This document shows, piece after piece, positions 11,461 through 22,225 of a stretch of 64,000 nt of DNA. Made by a program: the position numbers and the translations under genes. The notes beneath the pieces are model-generated. The model saw nothing but the letters and a program-made list of their open reading frames with translations. It was not told the DNA's origin and ran no database searches. How positions within the stretch are numbered: position 1 is the stretch's first letter; every line of letters starts with the position of its first letter. The DNA is from Podocnemis expansa (lineage: Eukaryota; Chordata; Testudines; Podocnemididae): assembly GCA_007922195.1 (NCBI GenBank), contig ML682001.1, forward strand, positions 254,084-318,083, in the 5' to 3' direction.

Positions 11461-12930
11461 ATGATGGAGAGCAGAGCCAGGCAGACCAGGAGGCAAGCCC
11501 CATCCTGGACCCACCAGGAGATCTTAGATCTCCTGGCTGTGTGGGGGGATGAGGCCACACATTCCCGGTTCCAGAGAAGCCAAAGGAACCAGGAAGCGTA
11601 TGGGACCATGTCGGAGGCCCTGGCAGAGAGGGGCCACACCCACACTACCCAGCAGGTGTAGATGAAGATCAAAGACCTCTGCCAAGCCTACCACAGGGTC
11701 TGGAAGACCATGCAGTGCTCAGGGGCAGCTGACACCACCTGCCCCTATTGCACCCAGCTGCACACCTTCCTGGGCCACGAGGCTGATGATGGCCAGACAG
11801 CTGGCACCGTTGACACCACTGAGCCCCCCTCCAAGAACAATGGCCAGGAGAAGGGCTTGGTGGATGAGGATGTGATGCCGAACTGGGGGGAACATGAGCA
11901 CCCCAGCACAGGGTCCTGTTGCATGTGCTGGTGAGTGCTCCTTCCCTGCAGGTATGGTGGGACAGGCAGGTGGGACAGGAGTTGTTGGGGGCAGGGCCCA
12001 GGGACAGGCAGGGTCCTGGTGGGGGGGCACAGAGGCAGAGGGCCATGTGGCGGTGGGGACCCAGAGCCGAGTGGGGCAGGGGTCTGGCAGGACATGGGGT
12101 GGGGGCACTGACACTGGGACAGCCAAGGCCAGACAGCATGTGTCGAAACCACTGGCATGTGGCCTCAGGAGAGACCCCTGGGACAGGGCTGCCTGGGGTT
12201 CACCGTCTTGGGCACTGCACACGTCCAGTGCAGCAGCGCACAGCGGCATATCCTCAGGCATTGGTTTTCAAACCATAGGTCGGGACCCAGCACTGGGTCA
12301 CAGACCCTCAGGGACTGGGTCGTGGTGCCCTCTATTGCCACCATCAAAGACTGGAATGTGTTGCTCAAAGATGTAACTGTTGGGTTGTGGGCATAAATTA
12401 TTTTTTTAACACTGGGTCCTGAGAAAAAGGATTTGAAAACCACTGTCCTGAAGGGTCCCTATCCCAAAGGACAGGGAGAGTGGCAAGCAGGGGGATGGGC
12501 ATGGGACAGCACCTGCTGTCAGCCTGCACTCCACACTACCTAATGTGGGGAACTCTTGTTCTTTGCTCCTCTCCTGCAGACCCTGCTCCTGTGACACTGG
12601 CCACTCCCAGGGTGCACCCAGCCCCAAACTGGAGGAGGAGGGGGTGTCACTGCAGGGAGGAGATTCTTGAGGACAACCTCCAGCTTCCAGAGCGTGCCAA
12701 GGCAGATCTCTGAACATGGCAGGAGCAGCAGAAGTAGGAAGCTCACGCCCACTGCAGGGTTGAGCAGGCCCAGAGGGACTGCCTGATCAACCTCATGAAG
12801 CACCAGACCCAGGCCCTGGAGCACCAGACCTGTCCCTTGGAGTTCCTGGCATGGGGCCTGGGTTCTCATCGGGCCGAGGATCCCTGTGCCCAGGACGCCA
12901 GCGGCAGGCTGTCCAGGACTCGGGGTGGTT
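11461..12930 (+). pseudogene. Myb/SANT-like DNA-binding domain gene remnant (MSANTD type), two exon-like parts
   Basis: The frame from ATG 11461 encodes a Myb/SANT-like (trihelix) domain. Visible are WTHQEILDLLAVWGDE (helix 1 with its tryptophans), then EAYGTMSEALAERGH, then KIKDLCQAYHRVW. Proteins of this type are numerous in reptile genomes, and Harbinger-type DNA transposons carry related Myb-like proteins. A TAG at 11659-11661 breaks the domain just before KIKDL, and the same frame then runs to 11934. A donor-like tgctg|gtgagt lies at 11930/11931 and an acceptor-like ctcctgcag ends at 12579. Downstream sequence reads DCLINLMKHQTQALEHQ, a helical C-terminal segment typical of this family. 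Joining the parts at these sites gives a stop, so the copy is dead. The putative intron holds a hAT element (12,259-12,445). Family assignment of the first part is fairly firm; the second exon is inference. Confidence 0.7.
12259..12445. mobile_element. non-autonomous hAT element, 187 bp (copy 1)
   Basis: The ends CATTGGTTTTCAAACC and GATTTGAAAACCACTG are inverted. The flanking 8-mers TCCTCAGG and TCCTGAAG agree at 6 of 8 positions. The body carries gggacccagcactgggtcac and is the reverse-orientation sister of the 187-bp element at 13,530-13,716. It lies in the putative intron of the Myb/SANT pseudogene. Confidence 0.83.
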
Positions 12931-12954
12931 AGCAGCAGGTCCAGGACCTGGCGG

Positions 12955-13335
12955 CCTGCTAGTGAAAAAGTGTTTCCTAATATCTAACCTCGACCTCCCC
13001 CTCTGCAACCTGAAACCATTAGTCCATCCTCCTTGAAACCCACCCTAACATAGTTGAAGGCTGGTATCAATCCCCCCTCACTCATCTCTTCTGCAGATTA
13101 AACAAGCTCAGCTCCAGCTCCCTAGTAATTTTCGTTGCTCTCTGCTTGACTCTGTCCTGTAATAGGGGGCCCAAAATTGGGTGCAATACTCCAGATGTGG
13201 TCTCATCAGGGCTGAATAGAGGGGAATAATCACTTCCCTCAAATTGCTGGCTAGATTTACTCGTAATAATGCAACCCAACATGGCAACAAGGCCACACTA
13301 TTGATTCATATCCAGCTTCTTGTCCTCTGGACTTG
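12955..13335 (-). mobile_element. CR1 LINE fragment, 3' part of ORF2
   Basis: On the minus strand the text matches the CR1 region after the reverse transcriptase: on the plus strand aaaaagtgtttcctaatatc, then ttgaaggctggtatcaatcc and agcccaaaattgggtgcaat-type phrases. Translation of the minus strand gives [21 protein letters not shown] text near 13,200. It is frameshifted and truncated at both ends. Confidence 0.85.
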
Positions 13336-13529
13336 TTGCTGGAGGACTGGTTGTGCTGGTACAAGAATTTCTGCATCCACAGGGATTGTGGCAGTAGAAC
13401 TCTACCACAAGAGAGCTCATGTTGCTTGGGGAACTGGTTTACCAGAAACAGTATGGGATTTTGCTAGCAGGATGCAAAATAGGATGTGCAAGAAGGCAAA
13501 TTTTGGTGGTGAACCTTCATGGTGTAGAC

Positions 13530-13716
13530 CACTGATTTTCAAACTTATTTTCTTGGGACCCAGCTGAAAAAAATCATTTGTGCCCACAACCCAACAATTA
13601 CATCTTTGAGCAATGCATTCCAGTTTTGAGGTGGCGGCAGCAGAGAGTGCTATAATCCAGTACCTGAAAGTCTGTGACCCAGTACTGGGTCCTGACCCAT
13701 ATTTTGAAAGCCATTG
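13530..13716. mobile_element. non-autonomous hAT element, 187 bp (copy 2)
   Basis: The ends CACTGATTTTCAAAC and TTTTGAAAGCCATTG are inverted. The flanking 8-mers are GTGTAGAC (13,522-13,529) and GTGTAGGC (13,717-13,724), 7 of 8 identical and close to the hAT target preference nTCTAGAn. It has the same length as, and opposite orientation to, the copy at 12,259. Confidence 0.87.
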
Positions 13717-13724
13717 GTGTAGGC

Positions 13725-15330
13725 CGGACCTCAACCCCTATTGATTTATATAGCTATAGTAAATTGTATCTGTGGGGTTTTTTTCTAGCATATCACTCAC
13801 CCTGATATCTTTATAATATTCTTATAGTCAGTGAAGTGTATCATCTGAAAAATCACTATACTAATGGAACAGCTGAAGGACTTCAGCTAAATGAAGTGCA
13901 ATATCAAAATCACTTCAGAACTTTTGAATAATGGGATAAATTTTAGCATGCCTTTATTGACCACTGACTCATCACCAGCTATTTTTCACTGCTTTCTCTT
14001 AGCTTATGAACTTTGCTAGATATTAGAATTAATTACAAAAGAAGTAATTGAAATTTGCTGGCAGTTCATTTGATACATTACATTTTCACATTTGACATTC
14101 CACTTGAAATAACACTTACCATTAGATTAAATCTCTATTGATCTAACTTTAATGAGTTCACCACTGTGATCAACAATGAGAGTAAAAAAGTTTTTTTTTT
14201 TATTTTTTTGGAAGAGACTCATTTGTAGAACTCAGAAGACTCTGGATGTTGGAAACATCACTTATTACTAGCAGCGAGTCAGTATTCACAAATGCAAATC
14301 CGTATTGGGGCATGCTAGTCACTGAACATAACATTGAGAAAGCAGTGATGGGTTGGCTACCAGGGCTAGATGTTAATACAATCTGAACAGTATTTAGCCT
14401 TCAAAAAACACAAAGAATTCCTGCCTATGCTTTCTCCCACATTTAGGTATTTCTGAATTGTAGCTCATAAGGACCATCATATGATCTGCATATCCACAGC
14501 CTGATTGATGCTAAGATCTCTCTTATGTTCTTACCATACCAGTTATGTCCACTAGGCAATTGTGGGAGCTCTTCAGGAAGATTAACATTTGACTTTAGAT
14601 AAGTATTGTAAAAATTTGAGTAAATAAAACTAGGAGTCTATACATGCCAGCTTACTTTTGGCCCATCTGTGTACTGAGCAGCATTCTTTTAGGTGGTTTA
14701 ACTATTTCATAATGTAAGAGCAAAATTTTTGCTCCTGAGATCTGATGCATACATTTTTTATGGTTGATTTTTGTTCTGTTCAGCTGGAAGCAGACATATC
14801 TCATACTTTTGAGATCTAAATTACAAAATCACCTGTCATCTCTGTCTTCTCCAATGGCGCTGTTCTTTTATTGGCCCAAAGGTGATGATGATATAGAGAA
14901 ATGAGTGACATTTGCTCAGTCTTCAGTACAGCATGGACTTTGCAAAGAAGAGGCATATTTACACTAGGTAGGTAACTTATCTAAACCCGTGCTAGTCACT
15001 TAAAGAAATGGTCAAATCTAATTTGAACAAGCACACTGTTGTCCAGGGTCAGGAGTATGAGTGCATGGAGCCAAGAAGTCATATGGGTATGGGTGCTCTA
15101 AAATGGTTTCTGAGGAAAGCACGACAACCAGCTAAGAACTTCCAAATGTCTTGAACTTTTTAAGCTTATGATTAAGTGGCGGAATGTATTATGAATTCAG
15201 GTCTGTGCTGACTCAGTTTCATGAGACACAAAACCAGTTGTATTTCTGTTTCTCACCTGCAGATCCTCAGATGTAGAACTAAGGAGCTGACTTCACTGAC
15301 AACAGCAAATTGGCCACCATCATATCGATC
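13725..15330. other. AT-rich unique DNA, no gene seen
   Basis: About 1.6 kb without long open frames or recognisable repeats. This looks like ordinary intergenic or intronic sequence. Confidence 0.6.
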
Positions 15331-15334
15331 TTGC

Positions 15335-15575
15335 CAATAGACTGACCAGTTCTGTGAAGACCCGCTCAGCCTCTCAGGAAGTCAATCACTGAAGACTAGT
15401 CCGGTAAGTAGAAAAACTCTTGAGTTGAAGTAAGCGCATTTCCCTTTGACTCAGTACACTGAAGACACTGCAGTAAGTAGGTGGTAGGCAGTTGAAGGGA
15501 GATACGCAAGGTATTTTGAGTTCTTTGCATATCTCCCTTTGACTGTCACCAAAATCCTGCCTCTGTGTTGATCTG
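15335..15575 (+). repeat. dispersed repeat related to 23,905-24,180
   Basis: Shares gttctgtgaagacccgctca, then aggaagtcaatcactgaaga, then catttccctttgactcagt, then atctccctttgactgtcacc, with only modest divergence from the block at 23.9-24.2 kb. Both blocks keep the same order of these words. The family was not recognised. Confidence 0.6.
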
Positions 15576-15749
15576 CCTTCAGGACAGGGCAAAGAACAAA
15601 ACTGAATGATCTTCCCCTTTTCCTCCGTCCTAATGTTTTAAATTTATTCTTAAAAATCAGTTTTGACTGATGTGGGATTTTATATTTATATTTAGTATAA
15701 ATAATGCTATGTCAGTCTTTCTGATGCCAATAATTCACAACAATAAGCA

Positions 15750-16145
15750 CTATTTAATAGATTTTATAGATTTTAAGGCCAAAAGCAGCCATTATGGTCA
15801 ACTTATCTGATGTCCTGTATAATACAGGTCAGAGAATTTCTCCCAGTGATTCCTGCTTCCAGGCCAATAACTTGTGATTGAACTAGAAAGGGTAAATGTT
15901 CTAAAGGCACCTATTCCCGAGGTGCTGACACCAAGTGATAGGAAGTATATCTTAAGATTGGGATGGGATGGATTCCAAAGAGGGGCATTCCACAGGTATG
16001 TTTCTCCAGCCGCATGAGAAGAATTTTTTAGGTCTCTGAATTGGTCTTGGTGTGAAGGAAGCACGCTGGTGCAATAAAATATGCATCCTTGGCAATTAAA
16101 AGTTCCTGCTTTCAAAGGAAGTGGCATGCTCATTTAAATAAATAT
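15750..16145 (+). repeat. dispersed repeat ('gattttaaggccaaaagcagcc' type)
   Basis: Begins agattttaaggccaaaagc, then ccattatggtcaacttatct, then gatgtcctgtataatacagg. A second copy with the same order (gactgtaaagccagaaagga, tctaatctgacctt) is at 22,020-22,225. I recognise it as a common reptile interspersed repeat but cannot name its class with confidence. Confidence 0.55.
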
Positions 16146-16170
16146 TTTGGGGTGATATCCATGCTCAGTA

Positions 16171-16634
16171 CAGGGGTGTTGCAAGGCTAGATTTACACCA
16201 TAGGTGCTCCCTTGCTTACAGGTAAACTTTGTGTTTTTCATATGTGAGCGCAGTGAGATGAGGGGTCTGTCTTGGCAACATCTGCATGGGGGGGTGGGGG
16301 GGCATGCAGGGGGAGTGGAGTGGCAATGAGTGGCTTGCCCAGCTGCAGGCAGGTAGAGTATGCTCTCCCCTGGACTCCATCATCCAACCTGGCCAGGAGC
16401 TGGGGCCTCACAGGAAAGAGGAGGAGCAGGGTAGTCGGTCCCTGGGAGGGAGAAGGAGCAAAGGGTGGGGCCAGAGATCTGGTGCTTGTGCAGGGCCCCC
16501 AGATTGTTTGGGGCCTCATTGGCCTGGCTGGTAATCTGCACTGTTTAGGTGCCCCTAGAATGCTGGCACCCCTAGGCAGGTGTCTGCTCTGCCTAATTGG
16601 AAATCTTGGCCTGGATGGTTTGTGTGATGAGCAA
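16171..16634. mobile_element. candidate non-autonomous hAT element, GC-rich
   Basis: Starts CAGGGGTGTTGCAAGGCTAG in the hAT style. An imperfect inverted partner (aaatcttggcctggatgg) lies near 16,600-16,634. The body is GC-rich, unlike the flanks, and contains several overlapping frames on both strands. No target duplication could be matched, so both the right border and the class are tentative. Confidence 0.4.
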
Positions 16635-17248
16635 TTTTGCCTGAAGCAAAGCAAAGTGACTGCTCATTCCAAGGAGTGGAATGAGCCAGTAGCATATGCG
16701 TTGCTGTGTGTTGAAGCAATCTGAAAACACTGCTGAGTGCTATTTTTAAGTCTAAGAATTGCTAGCATTTTCCTATTTCATCTCTCTCTTTAGAAGAGAC
16801 ATTTCCTGTTCCAGTTATGGCTAGTGAAATTAATAAGATATGAATGATTATTAGAAATGGCAGAAAGTGAAGCCTTCTGTGATTAATATCTTCTGTTCGT
16901 ATAGAACTATTTGTCCTGCGGATACCCAACTCACTTTGGTATAGAGGACAAAACTGTGAGAATCTAACTCACGGGGAACATGGACACCTTGGTTTGGCCC
17001 TGCCACTATACACAACAGTCCTCTGCTAAATGCATTTATTTCTATGGCGAAAGGTGAAACAAATCATAAAGTGACATGCCAGGTTAGCACAGGATATGAT
17101 TTTTAACTCCTTTGACATTGGTCGTCACAAAGACTAGCTTAAAGTGTCGTTGTATGTATGGGCATTGAAGTTCATTTCTGACAGCGTAACCTACACTGTA
17201 CACTCTCCTTACTTCTTCAGCTTTGACAGGCCAGTAAATGGTGTAGAC

Positions 17249-17493
17249 CAGGGGTGTCAAACTCATTGTGTATGGCTGGTCAGATTTGATTTAAATGTAC
17301 TTCAAGTGAGTCATACATAAAATAAATCAAAATACTATGTCACTCTTGTGGCATCTCAGAGTGCTGTGTTTGTGAAACTGTGCTCCGTGATACCTTTCTC
17401 TCTCTCTCTGTCTGTTGGGGAGACTGTGGTCCCATCTAGTGCAGTTATGGGTCAGATGGAAGAAGTTCATGGCCTGCATATTTGGCACCCCTC
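17249..17493. mobile_element. non-autonomous hAT element with perfect 8-bp duplication
   Basis: A 245-bp element with ends CAGGGGTGTCAAACTC and ATATTTGGCACCCCTC. It is flanked by an exact 8-bp direct repeat GTGTAGAC at 17,241-17,248 and 17,494-17,501. This is the clearest hAT insertion in the window together with 21,720-21,943. A 113-codon frame overlapping its end is chance. Confidence 0.9.
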
Positions 17494-17501
17494 GTGTAGA
17501 C

Positions 17502-18830
17502 CTTCTCCCTTACAAAGCCTGTCTGAGAGCTGCAATACCAGTTCTGAAACATGCAAGCTCATTACTCACAGCTGTTTTCCTCAGTCTGTTGGAGGGAGGA
17601 AGAATCCATGGCTTGGACTCAGAGCATTGCTGATGCATGGGTGTGTGTCCTACCAGCGTGTGGCACTGCCACTCATGCATCGGACTTAGTGTCAGTCAAG
17701 GAACTCATCAGCTTGTAAACCATGCTTTGTAAAATGGGACGGGGCCAATGACAGGATATATGCAATATTACATGCTGGTAGAGAAATGGGAGGAATTTAG
17801 AGAGGTAAGATGTAATTAGCTAAGATGAAATGTAACTGCAATACCCGAGTTAACACTTCTATTCTTGGGAAGAGTCACTGGTCAGAATCTTAGCCAAACA
17901 TCTCATCTGAAAGACAAGGCACCTCTGACATTTTGCAGGGCATGGTGTAAGTGTTAAGTCAAGGAATGTCCAGAGCACAAGCAGAGACACCTGTGCAGAG
18001 TGAGAAGCTTTGATCTAGCTAGGTTGAGTAACAATAGCAGTCAAGCCAGGGCAACAAGAGCACAGGCTGTAAAACCCCTCCTAGGACGCTGGGTTTTTAT
18101 TTCATTGGCTAGCCTCTGCTGTCAGTACGTTACTGGTTTGTAACTTGTGTCTTCACTACTGCTGCTGTTCAAGCTAGCTAGATACAAACTAGTTCAGGTA
18201 GGTCTCCATGCATTGCAATTAGACCTACCCTGAGAGGGAAAATTGTTCATGACTGAATCTCCACCACTTCCTTGACATCCTGGCTAAGTATTAGAAGGTC
18301 CCAGTACTCATTTAACCCAGTCTTTAATATGTGAGAAATTACATGATCACAGCCTGTGGCATCTGCCTGCACTCACTAGCATAGCCAGGTACTTGTTAGA
18401 AATGTCCATGTATCATGTGATGTTTCTATTATTTCAGAGCTAGCTGATAGATAGCCACCTGAATCCCAAACATGGAATCAATTCACACTTGTCTTAGCAA
18501 CATTCCATATTTTAGTTTTAGGTATTTTTTTAATTATACTGATTTTGTCTTTATTCAAGGATGGAGTCACATCCTCAAATCTATTTTCATGTTTCTCAAA
18601 ACTGATTATTTAGAAACCTATTACAAGAATGCCAATGGTACCTTCATGAAACAAGTATCATTTCCTCTCCACACCTAGAATTATTTGACCTCTGAAATAT
18701 GTCTCCTGTGAGGAGGGGACCAGCTTTATGAGCAGAAGGCTGAGTTTCCCTCTGTGTGTGTGGGGTAAGACAGGCACCCTGAACCTCCTTATAGAGGCAC
18801 CTGGCTACTGTCTCTCAACTGCTTCACTTC
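17502..18830. other. no supported feature
   Basis: Unique-looking sequence. Near 18,152-18,245 there is a weak inverted pair (taggtctccatgcattgc / gcaattagacctaccctg) but no defined element. Confidence 0.5.
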
Positions 18831-19089
18831 TTGGGTGGGGCAGATAGACAGCTATTACTGCCTCTGGCCCCTCAGTGGGGCAGCCAGGCAAATGCAATTG
18901 TCTCTAGGGGTTGCCGTGAAGGGAAACAAGGATTGTTATGGATCGCTAGGAGCGGCTTCCAACATGGGCTCAGAAGCAGAGAGGTGGGGGGCCACAGGCC
19001 AACCCACCTCCAGTGTCCCAGCCCAGATCCCCATACTGGGCTGCCTGGTCAGGTAAGGGACTGGCGGAGTCCTGACCGCAACATGCCAG

Positions 19090-19455
19090 TTAAGCCCCCA
19101 GCTCCACCTCCGTCGCACAGAGACCCTGACAACTTGGTTCACCCACAGCCCTCGTGTCCCAAGGTATCTGCTCCACCTCGGCTTCCTCCAGATAGTAGCC
19201 CAATGGTAAATTCCCAAACTCCTCGTTGTGTTCGTCGGGGTGCAGCATAGCCAGCAGGCCAGGTAGGTCTTCCGCCAAGGATAGTTCCTCCAAGTGTCAC
19301 CCAGCCTCATCAGGGCTGTCATCACTGGCCAGGGGAAGCTCATCTAAGTCACAGGAGACTGCTAGGTAACTAGGGGCTGCAGGTTGCTCCGGTGGTGGTG
19401 GAGGTGGCATAGGTAGCTCCAGGAATTCCTCCAGGCTTGCCCACTGGGGTGGCAT
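19090..19455 (-). pseudogene. acidic DLEELPL-type ORF, one stop
   Basis: Starting at the minus-strand ATG near 19,455 the frame reads MPPQWASLEEFLELPMPPPP, then DLDELPLASDDSPDEAG, a stop near 19,294-19,296, then HLEELSLAEDLPGLL and YYLEEAEVEQIPWDT, ending at 19,090. The repeated LEEL/DELPL phrases and the position downstream of a TATA box parallel the ORF at 57,865-58,437. It is acidic and low in complexity. I do not recognise a domain and give no function; it may be part of a retroelement leader. Confidence 0.45.
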
Positions 19456-19614
19456 CCTCGGCCCTGCTGTCACTGGTATATCCAGGTGGCCATCCGGTCC
19501 CCAGGGTAATGGCCAGATTCTCAGCAGGGCAGGTCTCCTGTAGGGGCTGCTGAGAGAGCAGAGGGAGCTCCTTCCCCTTTGGTTGCCAAGCCCTAACTGA
19601 GCTCCAGGGTCTGT

Positions 19615-19622
19615 CTTTTATA
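19615..19622 (-). promoter_or_regulatory. TATA box of LTR-like unit
   Basis: TATAAAAG on the minus strand in the context ggaagTATAAAAGacag, with GAGCTCAGTTAG about 20-25 bp downstream where a start site would fall. The same arrangement occurs at 58,587-58,594. Confidence 0.5.
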
Positions 19623-19769
19623 CTTCCTGCCCTGCCTCCACCCCTGTCTCCAGCCTGATGGACAGGCTGTCCCTGGCTCTGCCCCCTTAGGGGTGCAGCG
19701 GCCTGGCTGCCTCTCTCTGAGGAAGGCCATCTAGCCTCCCTAAATAAGGGGGCCCATCGTGCCTTCTTA

Positions 19770-19772
<3 letters not shown>

Positions 19773-19841
<69 letters not shown>

Positions 19842-19855
19842 TAAATAAATAAATA
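19773..19855. repeat. compound microsatellite (GT)n(GA)n(AAAT)n
   Basis: About 44 bp of GT, then about 25 bp of GA, then a short taaa run. The minus-strand frame covering it (19,370-19,993) reads as alternating Thr-His and Ser-Leu and is an artefact of the repeat. Confidence 0.95.
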
Positions 19856-21172
19856 ACAGATGAAAGACTGGAAGCTTTTACAGGAGTATGGGAAGATGTG
19901 TATGACAGAGAAAGGTTTGTTAAAATTTTCTAGTTTTTCACTTCTTTCAGGGGATTTTCTGAATCTAAAACAGGTATTCAGCTTCCTAAACAAAGACAGG
20001 TACTTAGCCCTGCCTAAATTTTGGCTTTATTAGTTAATATGCACCTCAGTATGCCCTTGTGTACACTGGGGCTAACTCTACTTCTTGATATCCCAAGGAT
20101 GTTGTGAGATTCAGTTCGTTTATGGGGAAATTCAGCCCTGTGTAGTGGACCAGCAGAAAAGCTATACGTGCTCTACAATCTAACTTAAGACCAATTGTGA
20201 TGACTTGAATGGGAATTAACTGTAGTTAGACTGTGTGTGGGCTCTCTGCTCAGAGGTGAAGTCACTTTAATATCCATAAAGTGCTTTAACCTTGGGTGGA
20301 AGATGAGATAGAATGCAAAATATTAATATTACTAGAGATGGGACTGAATCAAACATGCAGCTTTGAATGACCCTGATCCTTAGGCAACTTCATCTCAAGA
20401 TGTAGATAAGAACTTTGCAGCTTGGGCCCATCTCTAATTATTATTAATTACAGAGCTGAAAGGAAATCAAATGACTTTATGGAATAGCCTTAGTGCTGCT
20501 TTCATATCAAGAGAGAATTGAATGTCATTTCTGCTGTTTTTAGATTACAGTGAAATTATCCTTTTTCCTTCTTCTAATGAGAAGAAGCTATACTTCCTAT
20601 TAATGAGATACAATTTACCATGAAAAGATACAAGTACTCTGCTAAGCTTAATGATCGTCATAATGCAATGAACACACACCAGTTCTGTGAATGCACCCAA
20701 AGAGCAAATTTTAAATGAACTCTAAAAAAAGGAAGAAATAACCGTAGCAATTTATACATTTCCCCTCTTTGGAGTGAGGCTTTTTAAGAATGGTGCTATT
20801 CTCCTGTTATTTACAGTTACCGGTCCTACCTGCTGTTGTTCTCATTGTGGTTTTTCATCTAAATGAAGCTGCAAGCTTTATGGGGTGGTTCCCAGTTACT
20901 TTGTGTCTAGAGTGCTCCTGGGACATTGATGTCTCCTGAATAATAAGAGTTAATCTGTTCTCTGTTGGTGCTTGCAGATCTAAACAGAGGAGTAATGATT
21001 GAATTACACAAAAATACTTTATTGATGCTGAGAAAGGGGTGAATGATGGCAAGGTTTGTACTTTGAAGTCTTTCATAGGTCATTTGACTAAAGCAGATGG
21101 TAGTAGAAACTGAAAGTGGTGTATGAACTGGAGGCCTGTAAGTGCTGAGTTCAGTATAGACATCCACAGCAT
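19856..21172. other. no supported feature
   Basis: AT-rich unique sequence without recognisable genes or repeats. Confidence 0.55.
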
Positions 21173-21252
21173 GGATAACACCAGCACCAGGATTGGATTA
21201 AGCGGCCTGGGGGGATAACACCAGCACCAGGGCTGGATTAAGTGGCCTGGGG
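21173..21252 (+). repeat. 40-bp tandem duplication
   Basis: The 40-bp unit beginning ggataacaccagcaccagg occurs twice in tandem, at 21,173-21,212 and 21,213-21,252, with two or three differences. The unit spans the left border of the adjacent hAT element, including its flanking 8-mer. Confidence 0.85.
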
Positions 21253-21642
21253 GATCCTGTCCCTCCACCACAGAAGCTACCCCCCACCTTGAGCCCTGGC
21301 CTCCCGCCACTGACAGGGGAGGAGGATCCCTGGGGCCACGGACCCTAAAAGGCCACGATGGAGGCCGTACCTCATGCCAGCCGGCCCTACCCCCAGAGAG
21401 GAGTGAACACGCACTGGCCTGCCCTGCCCGCAGGGCAGATCAACCTGCCTGGAGGTTGGGCAGGTACACCCAGAACCCAGCCTCTGGCCCTAGGGCCCTG
21501 CCCACCTCAACTGTGCCTCCCTCCCAAGCAAGCCCCATTGGTGCTGTGGCAGGTGGGTGGCTGGGGCCAGATCAATTGAGGGGCCATAAGGGCCGGAGCC
21601 TAGGGCTTCAGCACCTCTAGACTGTGTATTAATCTGGCGCTG
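21228..21642. mobile_element. non-autonomous hAT element with duplicated left border
   Basis: The ends CAGGGCTGGATTAA and TTAATCTGGCGCTG are inverted. The flanking 8-mers ACCAGCAC (21,220-21,227) and GCCAGCAC (21,643-21,650) agree at 7 of 8 positions. The body is GC-rich. A 40-bp tandem duplication has copied the left target site and terminus. Confidence 0.82.
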
Positions 21643-21719
21643 GCCAGCACAGCCAGCTGGCCAACATGAAGAGGCATAGTTCCCAACTTACCTTTCCACT
21701 TTTCTGTGTGGATCTAGAC

Positions 21720-21943
21720 CAGTGGTCAGCAACTCGAAAGATAAAACCCATTTTTAAAAATTCCTACAATAGCCAAGAATTTTAGGAGCCATAATGGGTG
21801 TAGGTTCCTGGTGGTGGGTGGAGGGAGCTGGACCAGGGTGCCTGTCGCAGGGTCCCCCATGGGGGGGAGGAGTTCAGTCAGGAGCTGCAAGGGGATGGCC
21901 AAAAAGCTGCATGCTGCTCTGGAGCCACAGGCTGCAGACCCCG
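21720..21943. mobile_element. non-autonomous hAT element with perfect 8-bp duplication
   Basis: A 224-bp element with ends CAGTGGTCAGCAACTC and GGCTGCAGACCCCG. It is flanked by an exact direct repeat ATCTAGAC at 21,712-21,719 and 21,944-21,951, matching the hAT preference nTCTAGAn. Confidence 0.9.
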
Positions 21944-22019
21944 ATCTAGACTGTGGTCTATTGGCAGAGGTGTGCAGAGAAACTTGCACTGCTGTTAGAT
22001 GGGCAGGTGTCATCAGCAC

Positions 22020-22225
22020 TCATAGACTGTAAAGCCAGAAAGGATCATTCTGGTCATCTAATCTGACCTTCTTCCCACAAAAGGCCTTGGACTTTGGCCC
22101 AATGATTCCAGCAGTGCTATCAATAGCTGATGGATGGATTAGAGCATCTCTTTTTGAGTTGAGCAGGGGCCTTTGTAGTGAATTTCTCTTGTTCAAGCAG
22201 TGGTTGAAAAGAAAACACAATCTGT
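22020..22225 (+). repeat. dispersed repeat, second copy of the 15,750-16,145 type
   Basis: Reads catagactgtaaagccagaa, then aggatcattctggtcatcta, then atctgaccttct, in the same order as the copy at 15.75 kb. The rest of the unit (to about 22,225) is diverged. Confidence 0.6.

Larger units (their letters stand above)
18831..19760 (-). mobile_element. LTR-like unit with TATA box and acidic ORF (copy 1)
   Basis: On the minus strand the unit has a TATA box (TATAAAAG, 19,615-19,622). It has a segment of about 45 bp around it that matches the unit at 57.6-58.7 kb (plus strand: aactgagctcc, then cttttatacttcctgcc, then gcctc). Downstream on the minus strand is an acidic, proline-rich frame. The structure, a promoter followed by a short acidic ORF, fits an LTR or a 5' region of a retroelement. 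Exact ends and class are not established. Confidence 0.5.

Noticed and set aside
11669..12376. Overlapping frames of 119-180 codons on both strands
   Set aside because: They are shadows of the GC-rich Myb/SANT pseudogene intron region, and the antisense frames have no recognisable protein.
10921..13724. One intact 2.8-kb transposon from the array MITE start to GTGTAGGC at 13,717
   Set aside because: The right side is explained by a hAT duplication, and no true array terminus or matching CATGG duplication was found.
19370..19993. 207-codon minus-strand frame with Thr-His repeats
   Set aside because: The repeat is translation of a (GT)n(GA)n microsatellite and the rest lies in the LTR-like unit.
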